Below are positions 36,984 through 45,896 of a stretch of DNA of 64,000 bases, in pieces. The stretch is from Hymenobacter edaphi (lineage in GTDB: Bacteria; Bacteroidota; Bacteroidia; Cytophagales; Hymenobacteraceae): contig NZ_QHKM01000008.1 in NCBI RefSeq assembly GCF_003258365.1, positions 62,001 through 126,000 of the forward strand, read 5' to 3'. The position numbers were made by a program, and so were the translations under genes. The number at the start of each line of letters is the position of its first letter. Position 1 is the stretch's first letter. The notes beneath the pieces are model-generated. The model saw only the letters and a program-made list of their open reading frames with translations. It was not told the origin of the DNA and searched no databases.

Positions 36984-39047
36984 ATGCGCGAGATGATGCG
37001 ACGTTGGTTGACTAGATTGGTACTGGGAGCGGGCTTTGCCCTGGTGAGTGGCGCGGCTGCGGCCCAGCAACTCACCGTGGCCGCCGACGGCACCGGCCAG
37101 TTTAAAACGGTGCAGGAGGCCATCAACAGCCTGCCGGCCCACGCCGACAAACCGCGCGTCATCACCATCAAGAAGGGCATCTACCGCGAGCAGCTCTTCA
37201 TCGACGGCAAAGACCACCTGACTTTGCGCGGCGCCGGTGAGGCGCTGACCTGGATTCAGGTGTCCTTGGCCCGCGAGGCAGCCCGCTGCGCCGGCAATAC
37301 CGACGACTGGGGCGTGGCCACCATCAACGTGCGCAACTCGCCCGACCTGACGCTGGAAAACCTGAGCGTGGTGAACAGCCACGGCCTCGACTCGCCCGAC
37401 GACCAGGTCATTCCGTGCCCGACGGACCCGACGGGCTCGAAGAAAATCGGCGGCTCGACCCACCAGATGGCCCTGCGCACCTTCGCTGGCTCGCCCCGCA
37501 TGAAGTTTGTGCACTGCACCTTCCGGGCCTACGGCGGCGACACCGTGAGCCCCTGGGACACCGAGGGTGGGCAGTTCTACTTCAAGGACTGCACCCTGGA
37601 AGGCGGCGTCGACTTCTACTGCCCGCGCGGCTGGGCCTACGCCGAAAACTGCCGCTTTATCTGCCACAGCACCTCGGCCGCCATCTGGCACGACGGCACC
37701 GGCAGCAAGGCCTCCAAGATGGTGCTGAAGAACTGCACCTTCGAGGGCGACAAAGGCTTCAAGCTCGGCCGCTACCACCGCGAGTCGCAGTTTTACCTCG
37801 TCGGCTGCAAGTTCAGCGAGAACATGGCCGACGCCGATATCTACCACGCCACGTCCGGACCCGGCACCCCGCTCTGGGGCCGCCGCGTGTACTACGCCGA
37901 CTGCCACCGCAAGGGCGGCGACTACGCCTGGCACTCGGATAACCTGGTGACGGCCGACGGCGCGCCGACCGAAAAGCAAATCAACGCGGCCTGGACCTTT
38001 GGCGGCGCCTGGGACCCGGTGTCCGGCAAGGTCAACGCGGCGGCCGTTGCGGCGGCCGCGCCAGCGGCCAAGGACTCGGTGGCCGAGCGCATGCTGGTGT
38101 ACCAGCGCGCCATCGGCGGCTGGCCCAAGGCGGTAGGGGAGAAGAAGGTGGATTATCAGAAAGCGCTGACCACGGCCGAGCGCGTGCAGACCCGCAAGGA
38201 CGCCGTGCGCAAGGACGCCACCATCGACAACAACGCCACCACCCGCGAAATCACCTACCTGCTCGGGGCTTACAAGAAAACCAACAACCTGGCCTACCGG
38301 CAGGCGGCCGAGCGCGGCATCCGCTACCTGCTGCAGATGCAGCACAAAAACGGCGGATTCCCGCAGTTCTACCCCGACAGCTCCTCCTACCGCGCCCAGA
38401 TTACCTACAACGACAACGCCATGATCAAGGTGTTGTGGGTGCTCAAGAACGTGGCCGACAAAAAGGGCGACTACGCGCTGGTTGACTTCAGCCTGGTGCC
38501 CGCCGCCGAGCAGGCCGTGCAGCGCGGCATCAGCTGCATTCTGAAGACGCAGTACGTGCAGCGCGGCAAGCTCACCGCTTGGTGCGCCCAGCACGACCGC
38601 CGCACCCTGCTGCCCTGCAAGGCCCGCGCCTTCGAGCTGGCGGCGCTGAGCGGCATGGAGACGGTGGGCATCGTGGAGTTTCTGCTGGCCCAGGATAACC
38701 CCTCGCCCGAAATCAAGCAGAGCATCGAGGCGGCCGTGGCCTGGCTGAACCAGGTCAAAATCGAGGGTTATACCGTGAAAGATGTGGACGACCCGGCCCA
38801 GCCGACAGGTAAGGACAGGAGAGTATTGCCCGAGGCCGGCTCTACTTTGTGGGCACGTTTTTACGACCTGGAAACCAACCAACCGATATACGTCGGCCGC
38901 GACGGCATGAAACACGCCGCCCTGGCCGACATCGAACACGAACGCCGCGTGGGCTACGCCTACCTCGGCACCTGGCCGGCCAAACTGCTGGCCAAAGCAT
39001 ACCCCCAGTGGCAACACCAGCGGGCGAACGGAAAGAGCGGATTATAA
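36984..39047 (+). CDS. Pectin methylesterase (CE8) fused to PL10 pectate lyase
   Basis: 687 residues from the ATG at 36984 (others at 36993 and 36996 would keep the signal peptide, which ends GAAAAQ). Residues ~35-345 are a beta-helical pectin methylesterase: catalytic Asp192 (SPWDTEGGQFYF) and Asp210 (EGGVDFYCPRG), with Arg263 (KLGRYHRES). Residues ~365-680 are a PL10-type lyase: ATIDNNATTREITYLL, MQHKNGGFPQFYPD, YNDNAMIKVLWVL, AWCAQHDRR, SGMETVGIVEFLL and NQPIYVGRDG. One secreted polypeptide would therefore demethylate pectin and then cleave the exposed pectate by beta-elimination. It lies 27 bp after kdgF and 15 bp before uxaB. Confidence 0.92.
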   Translation: MREMMRRWLTRLVLGAGFALVSGAAAAQQLTVAADGTGQFKTVQEAINSLPAHADKPRVITIKKGIYREQLFIDGKDHLTLRGAGEALTWIQVSLAREAARCAGNTDDWGVATINVRNSPDLTLENLSVVNSHGLDSPDDQVIPCPTDPTGSKKIGGSTHQMALRTFAGSPRMKFVHCTFRAYGGDTVSPWDTEGGQFYFKDCTLEGGVDFYCPRGWAYAENCRFICHSTSAAIWHDGTGSKASKMVLKNCTFEGDKGFKLGRYHRESQFYLVGCKFSENMADADIYHATSGPGTPLWGRRVYYADCHRKGGDYAWHSDNLVTADGAPTEKQINAAWTFGGAWDPVSGKVNAAAVAAAAPAAKDSVAERMLVYQRAIGGWPKAVGEKKVDYQKALTTAERVQTRKDAVRKDATIDNNATTREITYLLGAYKKTNNLAYRQAAERGIRYLLQMQHKNGGFPQFYPDSSSYRAQITYNDNAMIKVLWVLKNVADKKGDYALVDFSLVPAAEQAVQRGISCILKTQYVQRGKLTAWCAQHDRRTLLPCKARAFELAALSGMETVGIVEFLLAQDNPSPEIKQSIEAAVAWLNQVKIEGYTVKDVDDPAQPTGKDRRVLPEAGSTLWARFYDLETNQPIYVGRDGMKHAALADIEHERRVGYAYLGTWPAKLLAKAYPQWQHQRANGKSGL

Positions 39048-39062
39048 GAGAATACCACCCCC

Positions 39063-40586
39063 ATGAGCTACTTGTCTCGCAACATCGTGCTGGCCCCCGG
39101 GACCAGCCCGGCCGTCACGCTGCCGGAAGCCGCCCAACTGGCGCTGCCCGAGAAGGTCCTGCAATTCGGTACCGGCGTGCTGCTGCGCGGCCTGCCCGAC
39201 TACCTGATCGACAAGGCCAACCGCCAGGGCATCTTCAACGGCCGCATCGTGGTGGTGAAGTCGACCGACGGCGGCGACATCAACGCCTTCGCCCGCCAGA
39301 ATGGCCTTTACACGCTCTGCATCCGCGGCATCGAGGATGGCCAGCAGGTCGAGGAAAACGTGGTCAGCGCGTCCATCAGCCGCGTGCTGTCGGCCAAAAG
39401 CCAGTGGGCCGAGGTGCTGCGCTGCGCCCAGTCGCCCGACCTGCAGGTGGTTATCAGCAACACCACGGAAGTGGGCATTCAGCTGGTGGCCGACGACGTG
39501 CGCCAGTCGCCGCCCGTGTCCTTCCCCGGCAAGCTGCTGGCGGTGCTCTACGTACGCTGGAAAGCCTTTAAGGGCGACCGGTCTAAGGGCCTGGTCATTG
39601 TACCTACTGAGCTGGTGCCCGACAACGGCCGCAAGCTGGAAGCCATTCTGCTGGAGCTGGCCCACCGCAACGAGCTGGAAGCCGAGTTTATCGACTGGCT
39701 GGAAGCCGCCAACACCTGCTGCAACTCCCTGGTGGACCGCATCGTGCCGGGCCGCCCCGACGTGGGCGCCTACAACGCCTTGACCGAGGAGCTGGGCTAC
39801 GACGACGACCTGCTCACGATGTCGGAGGTATACCGCCTCTGGGCCATCGAGGGCGACGAGAAGGTGCGCGCGGTGCTGTCGTTCGAGCAGGCCGACAAGG
39901 GCGTCATCATTCAGCCCGACATCAACCAGTTCCGCGAGTTGAAGCTGCGCATGCTCAACGGCACGCACACCCTGAGCTGCGGCCTGGCCTTCCTGAGCGG
40001 CTTCGAGACGGTGCGCAGCGCCATGGAAGACGAGGTAATGGGCCAGTTCATCAGCCGCCTGATGGTGGACGATTTGCGCCCCGGCATCCCCTACAAAATC
40101 GACGAGGCGGTGGCCCGCGACTTCGCCCGGCAGGTGCTCGACCGGTTCCGCAACCCCTTCATCGAGCACCGCTGGCTGGCCATCACGCTGAACTACACGG
40201 CCAAGATGCAGATGCGCAACGTGGCCACCCTGGTGCACTACGCCGAGCAGTGGAAGAAAGCGCCGCAGTGCGCCGCCCTGGGCTTCGCAGCCTACCTGCT
40301 CTTCATGCGGGCCACCGAGCAGAAAGACCACACCTGGTACGGCGAGCTGAACGGCGAGCAGTACCCCATTCAGGACGAAAAAGCCGGCTACTTCGCCGAC
40401 CTCTGGCAGCGCCTGCCGCCCGCCGAGCTGGTGAGCGTGGTGCTGCACAACCAGGCCCTCTGGAACCACGACCTGACCGCCCTGCCGGGCTTCGCCACGG
40501 CCGTGACCGGCTACCTGCAGCAGATGCTGGAGGAAGGCGTGTACGCTACCGTGGCCAAGCACCTGCGGAGCGAAGTGCCGGCGTAG
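39063..40586 (+). CDS. uxaB: Tagaturonate reductase (altronate oxidoreductase)
   Basis: 507 residues, a long-chain mannitol-dehydrogenase-family enzyme. The NAD-binding start is KVLQFGTGVLLRGLPDYLIDKANRQG; VISNTTEVGI, VVPTELVPDNGRKLE, NGTHTLSCGLAFLSG and PFIEHRWLAITLNYTAKM are characteristic of UxaB. It reduces tagaturonate to altronate with NADH in the galacturonate branch. It is the last gene of the kduD-led cluster before a repeat-filled gap. Confidence 0.94.
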   Translation: MSYLSRNIVLAPGTSPAVTLPEAAQLALPEKVLQFGTGVLLRGLPDYLIDKANRQGIFNGRIVVVKSTDGGDINAFARQNGLYTLCIRGIEDGQQVEENVVSASISRVLSAKSQWAEVLRCAQSPDLQVVISNTTEVGIQLVADDVRQSPPVSFPGKLLAVLYVRWKAFKGDRSKGLVIVPTELVPDNGRKLEAILLELAHRNELEAEFIDWLEAANTCCNSLVDRIVPGRPDVGAYNALTEELGYDDDLLTMSEVYRLWAIEGDEKVRAVLSFEQADKGVIIQPDINQFRELKLRMLNGTHTLSCGLAFLSGFETVRSAMEDEVMGQFISRLMVDDLRPGIPYKIDEAVARDFARQVLDRFRNPFIEHRWLAITLNYTAKMQMRNVATLVHYAEQWKKAPQCAALGFAAYLLFMRATEQKDHTWYGELNGEQYPIQDEKAGYFADLWQRLPPAELVSVVLHNQALWNHDLTALPGFATAVTGYLQQMLEEGVYATVAKHLRSEVPA

Positions 40587-40662
40587 TTTGTTGTAAGAGG
40601 TAAAGTCATGCCGAGCGCCGCCGAAACACTTGGCGCGCTTCGTTGAACAGCTAATCCAGAAG

Positions 40663-40762
40663 GTCATGCTGAGCTTGTCGAAGCATCTCTGCCGCTTCGT
40701 TCGATAGTTATTTTACTATCGGACATCAGCCTGCGAGATTCCTCGACTTCGCTCGGAATGAC
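40663..40762. repeat. GTCATGCTGAGC / GTCATTCCGAGC mosaic repeat upstream of uxaA
   Basis: The left arm GTCATGCTGAGC ... GAAGCATCTCTGCCGCTTCG resembles the arms of the perfect inverted repeat at 47291-47379. The right arm, read in reverse, is GTCATTCCGAGCGAAG ... GAATCTCGCAGGCTGATGT, a second arm type. The centre is a small hairpin CGATAGT / ACTATCG (40702-40721). Confidence 0.7.
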
Positions 40763-40780
40763 GGCCTAGAGAAACCCAAG

Positions 40781-42433
40781 ATGAAACACCTAGTAGCCCG
40801 AATCCACCCCCACGACAACGTACTCGTCGCCCTGCAGGACCTGCCGGCCGGCACCACCATTCCGTGGGAGGATGGCGCCATCAAGACCGTCGCCGCTATT
40901 CCGGCCAAGCACAAGCTGGCCATGCAGGACTTTCAGGTCGGCGACTCCGTGACCATGTACGGCGTGCTCGTGGGCAAAATCCGCGAAGCCATTCCGCAGG
41001 GCGGCCTGCTCACCACCTCGAACATCAAGCACGCCACCAACTCCTACGGGGAGCACGGCGCGCACCGCGCTTCCTGGCCGGTGCCGAATGTGGAGCAGTG
41101 GCAGGACCGCACCTTCATGGGCTTCCACCGCTCCAACGGGCAGGTGGGCACGGCCAACTACTGGCTGGTGATTCCGCTGGTGTTCTGCGAAAACCGCAAC
41201 ATCCAGGTGCTGGAAGAAGCCCTGGTGAATGACCTGGGCTACGCCCGCAAGAAAAGCTACCAACCGCAGACGCAGGAGCTGATTCAGTTGATGCAGGCCG
41301 GCAAGTCGGTGGAGGAAATCCTGCAGGCCGACCTGCACACGGCCTTGGAAGCCCACCAGAAGCCCAAGCTGTTCCCGAACGTGGATGGCGTACGCTTCCT
41401 GACCCACGAGGGCGGCTGCGGCGGCATCCGCCAAGATGCGCAGACGCTCTGCGGCCTGCTCGCGGGCTATATCACCCACCCGAACGTGGCCGGCGCTACC
41501 GTGCTCAGCCTGGGTTGCCAGAACGCGCAGGTGTCGATGCTGCAGGACGAAATCCGCAAGCGCGACGCAGGCTTCGACAAGCCGCTCTTCATCCTGGAGC
41601 AGCAGAAAATCGGCACCGAGGAAAGCCTGGTGAGCACCGCCCTGCGCCAGACCTTCGCCGGCCTGATGCAGGCCAACGCCCAGCAGCGCCAGCCGGCCCC
41701 GCTCAGCAAGCTGTGCATCGGCCTGGAGTGCGGCGGCTCGGACGGCTTCTCGGGCATCTCGGCCAACCCCGCCGTGGGCCACGTGTCCGACATGCTGGTG
41801 GCCCTGGGCGGCTCGGTTATCCTGGCCGAATTCCCGGAGCTGAACGGCGTGGAGCAGGAACTGGTAGACCGCAGCGTGGACCAGGAAACCGCCCAGCGCT
41901 TCAGCTCGCTGATGAAAGCCTACAGCGACTCCGCCATTGCCGTCGGCTCGGGCTTCGACATGAACCCCTCGCCCGGCAACATCCGCGACGGTTTGCTGAC
42001 CGACGCCATGAAATCGGCCGGCGCGGCCCGTAAGGGTGGTTCTTCGCCGGTGGTAGCCGTGCTCGACTACCCCGAGCCGGTGACCAAGCCGGGCCTGAAC
42101 CTGCTTTGCACCCCCGGCAACGACGTGGAATCGACCACGGCCGAGGTGGGCTCAGGCGCCAACGTGGTGCTCTTCACCACCGGCCTGGGCACGCCCACCG
42201 GCAACCCCATTGCCCCGGTGGTCAAGATTGCCACCAACACCCCGCTGGCCAAGCGCATGCCCGATATCATCGATCTGAACACCGGCACCGTTATCGACGG
42301 CGAGGAAACCATCGAGCAAGCCGGGGAGCGGATTCTGGACTACGTCATCCGCGTGGCCAGCGGCGAGGAAGTAGCCGCCGTGCGCCACGGACAGACCGAC
42401 TTCATTCCCTGGAAGCGCGGCGTTTCGCTGTAA
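40781..42433 (+). CDS. uxaA: Altronate dehydratase
   Basis: 550 residues. The N-terminal SAF domain (~1-95) carries the metal-binding-type HPHDNV (His9, His11). The C-terminal catalytic part has THEGGCGG, LSLGCQNAQ, GLECGGSDGFSGISANPAVG and TPGNDVESTTAEV, all typical of UxaA/GarD. It dehydrates altronate to KDG, joining the KduD product. It is separated from uxaB by 194 bp of repeat, so it may have its own promoter, though none is obvious. Confidence 0.95.
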   Translation: MKHLVARIHPHDNVLVALQDLPAGTTIPWEDGAIKTVAAIPAKHKLAMQDFQVGDSVTMYGVLVGKIREAIPQGGLLTTSNIKHATNSYGEHGAHRASWPVPNVEQWQDRTFMGFHRSNGQVGTANYWLVIPLVFCENRNIQVLEEALVNDLGYARKKSYQPQTQELIQLMQAGKSVEEILQADLHTALEAHQKPKLFPNVDGVRFLTHEGGCGGIRQDAQTLCGLLAGYITHPNVAGATVLSLGCQNAQVSMLQDEIRKRDAGFDKPLFILEQQKIGTEESLVSTALRQTFAGLMQANAQQRQPAPLSKLCIGLECGGSDGFSGISANPAVGHVSDMLVALGGSVILAEFPELNGVEQELVDRSVDQETAQRFSSLMKAYSDSAIAVGSGFDMNPSPGNIRDGLLTDAMKSAGAARKGGSSPVVAVLDYPEPVTKPGLNLLCTPGNDVESTTAEVGSGANVVLFTTGLGTPTGNPIAPVVKIATNTPLAKRMPDIIDLNTGTVIDGEETIEQAGERILDYVIRVASGEEVAAVRHGQTDFIPWKRGVSL

Positions 42434-42451
42434 GAAGCCCAGCCGCTCCGG

Positions 42452-42470
42452 AACCGTTTGCGTGAATAAA
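42452..42470. promoter_or_regulatory. Candidate LacI-family box 3 (partial), upstream of uxaC
   Basis: CGTTTGCGTGAATAAA is 14/16 identical to the right half of box 1 (CGTTTGCGCAAATAAA). The left half (AACGTTCCCGATA) is not conserved. It lies 48 bp upstream of the uxaC -7 element. Confidence 0.5.
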
Positions 42471-42517
42471 TCCGCGGGCGGGGCGGCCGGCTTCATCGGA
42501 TGCTTACCCGGGTTAAA

Positions 42518-42525
42518 TACTTTTG
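42518..42525 (+). promoter_or_regulatory. -7 promoter element of uxaC
   Basis: TACTTTTG exactly matches TAnnTTTG, 55 nt before the uxaC ATG. No clear TTG lies at the -33 position. Confidence 0.6.
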
Positions 42526-42580
42526 ACCGACCCACCCAGCCGGTGCTTTTCGGAGCGGGCGGCTTTGCTCAGATTACCCT

Positions 42581-44020
42581 ATGAAACCCTTCCTGAACGA
42601 CGATTTTCTGCTGCAGACCGCTACGGCGCGCACGCTCTACCACGAGCATGCCCGGCAGATGCCCATCATCGACTACCACAACCACCTGCTGCCCGACCAG
42701 ATTGCCGAAGACAAACAGTTCGACAACCTGACGCAGATCTGGCTCTACGGCGACCATTACAAGTGGCGCGCCATGCGCACCAACGGCATCGATGAGCGCT
42801 ACATCACCGGCGACGCGTCGGACTGGGAGAAGTTTGAGAAATGGGCCGAAACCGTGCCCAACACGCTGCGCAACCCGCTTTACCACTGGACGCACCTGGA
42901 GCTGCAGCGCTACTTCGGCGTGACGGAGCTGCTCAACAAGGAGTCGGCCCGCCGCATCTACGACCACTGCTCGGCGCTGCTGCGCACGCCCGAGTACTCG
43001 GTGCGCAACCTGCTCAAGAAGATGAACGTGCAGACGCTCTGCACCACCGACGACCCGTCGGATTCGCTGGAGCACCACCGCGCCATTGCCGCCGACCCCT
43101 TCGGCGTGCAGGTACTGCCCACCTTCCGCCCCGACAAAGCCATGTCGCCGGAAGACGCTGCCGCCTACAATGCCTACCTGGACAAGCTGGGCGCCTCGGC
43201 CGCCGTGGAAATCCTGAACTACCAGGACCTGCAAACGGCCCTGCGCGTGCGCCACGACTACTTCGCCGCCCTGGGCTGCCGCCTCTCCGACCACGGCCTG
43301 GAGCAGATCTACGCCGCCGACTACTCGGACGCCGACATCACCCGCATTTTCGCCAAAGTGCGCGGCGGCCAGGCGCTGGAGCGCGCGGAAGTGCTGCAGT
43401 TCAAGTCGGCCATGCTGGTGTTTTTGGCGGAGCTGGACTGGGAGAAAGGCTGGACCCAGCAGTTTCACCTCGGCGCCCTGCGCAACAACAACGCCCGCAT
43501 GCTGCGCCAGCTCGGCCCCGATACCGGCTGGGACTCCATCGGCGACTTCCAGCAGGCCCCGGCCCTGGCCAAGTTCCTCGACCGCCTCGACACCCAGGAC
43601 AAGCTGGCCAAGACCATTCTCTACAACCTGAACCCCTCCGACAACGAGCTGTTCGCTACCATGATCGGCAACTTCCAGGACGGTTCGGTGGCCGGCAAGA
43701 TGCAGTTCGGCTCGGGCTGGTGGTTCCTCGACCAGAAGGACGGCATGGAGCGGCAGATCAACGCCCTATCGAACATGGGCCTGCTGAGCCGCTTCGTGGG
43801 CATGCTCACCGACTCGCGCAGCTTCCTCTCGTACCCGCGCCACGAGTACTTCCGCCGCATCCTCTGCAACATGCTCGGCAACGACGTGGAAAACGGCGAG
43901 CTGCCCGCGGATCTGGAGCTGCTGGGCCAGATGGTCGAGAACATCTGCTACGGCAACGCCAACGACTACTTCGGTTTCTCGAAAGTGGCCGAAACCACCT
44001 CGGTAGCGGCCGAGGCTTAG
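42581..44020 (+). CDS. uxaC: Glucuronate/galacturonate isomerase
   Basis: 479 residues, full UxaC length. An amidohydrolase-superfamily metal site is visible early in MPIIDYHNHLLPDQIAEDKQFDNL, with FHLGALRNNN and RFVGMLTDSRSFLSYPRHEYFRRILCN later, both UxaC hallmarks. It interconverts galacturonate and tagaturonate (or glucuronate and fructuronate). A terminator follows 10 bp after the stop. Regulation through box 3 is possible. Confidence 0.96.
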   Translation: MKPFLNDDFLLQTATARTLYHEHARQMPIIDYHNHLLPDQIAEDKQFDNLTQIWLYGDHYKWRAMRTNGIDERYITGDASDWEKFEKWAETVPNTLRNPLYHWTHLELQRYFGVTELLNKESARRIYDHCSALLRTPEYSVRNLLKKMNVQTLCTTDDPSDSLEHHRAIAADPFGVQVLPTFRPDKAMSPEDAAAYNAYLDKLGASAAVEILNYQDLQTALRVRHDYFAALGCRLSDHGLEQIYAADYSDADITRIFAKVRGGQALERAEVLQFKSAMLVFLAELDWEKGWTQQFHLGALRNNNARMLRQLGPDTGWDSIGDFQQAPALAKFLDRLDTQDKLAKTILYNLNPSDNELFATMIGNFQDGSVAGKMQFGSGWWFLDQKDGMERQINALSNMGLLSRFVGMLTDSRSFLSYPRHEYFRRILCNMLGNDVENGELPADLELLGQMVENICYGNANDYFGFSKVAETTSVAAEA

Positions 44021-44030
44021 TGAAATCCTG

Positions 44031-44067
44031 CTCCGGCAACGTTTGCGACAACGTTGCCGGAGTTTTT
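44031..44067 (+). terminator. Strong intrinsic terminator after uxaC
   Basis: A perfect 13-bp stem CTCCGGCAACGTT / AACGTTGCCGGAG with a TGCGAC loop, followed by TTTTT. The inner part (AACGTTTGCGACAACGTT) also contains the ACGTTTGCG and AACGTT strings of the LacI-type boxes, so the site could double as an operator. Confidence 0.88.
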
Positions 44068-44071
44068 ATGG

Positions 44072-44085
44072 GGCGCAAACGATTG
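44072..44085. promoter_or_regulatory. Candidate LacI-family box 4 (partial, inverted), upstream of kdgK
   Basis: The reverse complement reads ATCGTTTGCGCC, matching 11 consecutive bases of box 1 (ATCGTTTGCGC). It lies 91 bp before the kdgK ATG and 5 bp after the uxaC terminator. Confidence 0.45.
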
Positions 44086-44175
44086 TTCCGCCCCGTTTCC
44101 TGCCGACCTTGTCGGTAGTCCCTTTTACCCTCAACCCCGCGCGCCGCCCGTAGTAGCGGCGTTTCGTCCCCCGGC

Positions 44176-45192
44176 ATGAAGCAAATTGTTACGTTCGGCG
44201 AAATCATGATGCGGCTCTCGCCGCCGTTGAACTACCGCCTGGAACAAGCCTCGGAGCTGGAAGTAACCTACGGCGGCGGCGACGCCAACGTGGCCGCTTC
44301 CCTGGCCTGCCTCGGCCTGCCCGCCGCCCACGTCACCTGCTTCCCCGAGCACCAGCTCGGCCGCGCCGCCACCCAGCAGTTCCGCGCCCTGGGCGTGGAC
44401 ATGCGCCACACGGTGTACACGCCGAATACGCGCCTTGGTCTCTACTTCCTCGAAGTCGGCTCGGCGCTGCGGGCCAGCACCATCGTGTACGACCGATTTG
44501 AGTCGGCCTTCGCCAAGCTCGACCCGGCCGCTTTCGACTGGGAAGAAATCCTGAAAGACGCCCAGTGGTTTCACTGGACGGGCATCACCGCCGCCGTGTC
44601 GGCCTCGGCCGCCCAGGCCTGCCGCGACGCCATCCAGGTGGCCCGCCGCCTCGGCATCACCGTGTCGGCCGACGTGAACTACCGCCGAAACCTGTGGCAG
44701 TACGGGCAACGCGCCCAGGATGTAATGCCCGAGCTGACGGCCGGCTGCGACGTGGTCGTGTGCTCGGAAGGCGACGCGGAGGACCTGTTCGGTATTCAGG
44801 CCGCCCAGGACGCGGGCAACAGCTTTGCCTCGATGGCGCAGCAGCTCACCGAGCGGTTCCCGCAGATCAAGCAGGTCATGGCCACCAAGCGCAAAACCCA
44901 GAGCGCCTCGCACGAGCGCATCAAAGGCATGCTCTACGACACGGCCGAAAGCTACCTGCAGACCCAGTACTACGACATCACGCCCGTCGTGGACCGCATC
45001 GGCGGCGGCGACGCCTTTATTGCCGGCTTCGTGTACGGCAAGCTCAAGCTCGACTCGGCGCAGCAGGCGCTGAACTTCGCCACGGCCGCTTCGGCGCTGA
45101 AGCACACCATCCACGGCGACGTGAACCTGGCCACCGTGGCCGAAGTGGAGCACATCATGGCCGGCAACGTGACCGGCCGCCTGCTCCGATAA
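44176..45192 (+). CDS. kdgK: 2-keto-3-deoxygluconate kinase (PfkB family)
   Basis: 338 residues. PfkB features: N-terminal GEIMMRLSPP, TYGGGDANVAASLACLG, SADVNYRRNLWQ, and the C-terminal ATP/anion-hole signature IGGGDAFIAGFVYG with the catalytic Asp. It phosphorylates KDG to KDPG, the common intermediate of both branches of the island. eda follows 23 bp downstream and exuT comes after that, forming a kdgK-eda-exuT operon. Confidence 0.94.
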   Translation: MKQIVTFGEIMMRLSPPLNYRLEQASELEVTYGGGDANVAASLACLGLPAAHVTCFPEHQLGRAATQQFRALGVDMRHTVYTPNTRLGLYFLEVGSALRASTIVYDRFESAFAKLDPAAFDWEEILKDAQWFHWTGITAAVSASAAQACRDAIQVARRLGITVSADVNYRRNLWQYGQRAQDVMPELTAGCDVVVCSEGDAEDLFGIQAAQDAGNSFASMAQQLTERFPQIKQVMATKRKTQSASHERIKGMLYDTAESYLQTQYYDITPVVDRIGGGDAFIAGFVYGKLKLDSAQQALNFATAASALKHTIHGDVNLATVAEVEHIMAGNVTGRLLR

Positions 45193-45215
45193 TTCACCCT
45201 AACCCACCCCTCCGT

Positions 45216-45893
45216 ATGCCCTTCGACACCGATAACGTTCCGCAAATAGCTTCCAAAGAAGTGCTTAGCCGCGTGCTGCAGGCCCCGGTCATCCCGGTGT
45301 TCTACCACGCCGATGTCGAGCACGCGCAGAACATCATTTCGGCCTGCTACGCCGGCGGCATCCGCGTGTTTGAATTCACCAACCGCGGCGACAACGCCTT
45401 CGAGGTGTTTTCGAAGCTGCGCGGCTACGTGCGCGACAACTGCCCCGACATGCTGCTGGGCATCGGCACCATCTACAACGCCAAGGACGCGGAAGCTTTC
45501 ATCCTGGCCGGCGCCGACTTCGTGGTGCAGCCCATCACCACTGCCGACGTGGCCGCCATCTGCCGCCACTACGACGTGGCCTGGGTGCCCGGCGTGATGA
45601 CCCTGAACGAAATCTTCCACGCCACCCGCCTGGGCGCGGCAATGGTGAAAATCTTCCCCGCCGGCGTGCTCGGCCCCGACTACATCAAGGCGGTGCACGG
45701 CCCCATGCCCAAGGTGAAAATCATGGTGACGGGCGGCGTGGAGCCGACCACCGAAAGCCTGGGTGCCTGGTTTGGCGCCGGCGTCAGCGCCGTGGGCATG
45801 GGCTCGCAGCTCTTCAAGGACAGCAGCGACCTGGAGGCCCTCGGGCAGCGCATCGCCGAGCTGATGGCATTCGTGGACACCGTAAAGAAGTAG
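45216..45893 (+). CDS. eda: KDPG (2-keto-3-deoxy-6-phosphogluconate) aldolase
   Basis: 225 residues from the ATG at 45216. The TIM-barrel class I aldolase has Schiff-base Lys145 (AMVKIFPAGVLG) and the general base Glu53 (RVFEFTNRG). GIGTIYNAKDAEAFILAGADFVVQP and VTGGVEPT are standard. It splits KDPG into pyruvate and glyceraldehyde-3-phosphate. The N-terminal extension and FEFTNRG in place of the enteric VTLRT are usual for Bacteroidota members. It ends 3 bp before exuT. Confidence 0.95.
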   Translation: MPFDTDNVPQIASKEVLSRVLQAPVIPVFYHADVEHAQNIISACYAGGIRVFEFTNRGDNAFEVFSKLRGYVRDNCPDMLLGIGTIYNAKDAEAFILAGADFVVQPITTADVAAICRHYDVAWVPGVMTLNEIFHATRLGAAMVKIFPAGVLGPDYIKAVHGPMPKVKIMVTGGVEPTTESLGAWFGAGVSAVGMGSQLFKDSSDLEALGQRIAELMAFVDTVKK

Positions 45894-45896
45894 CGC

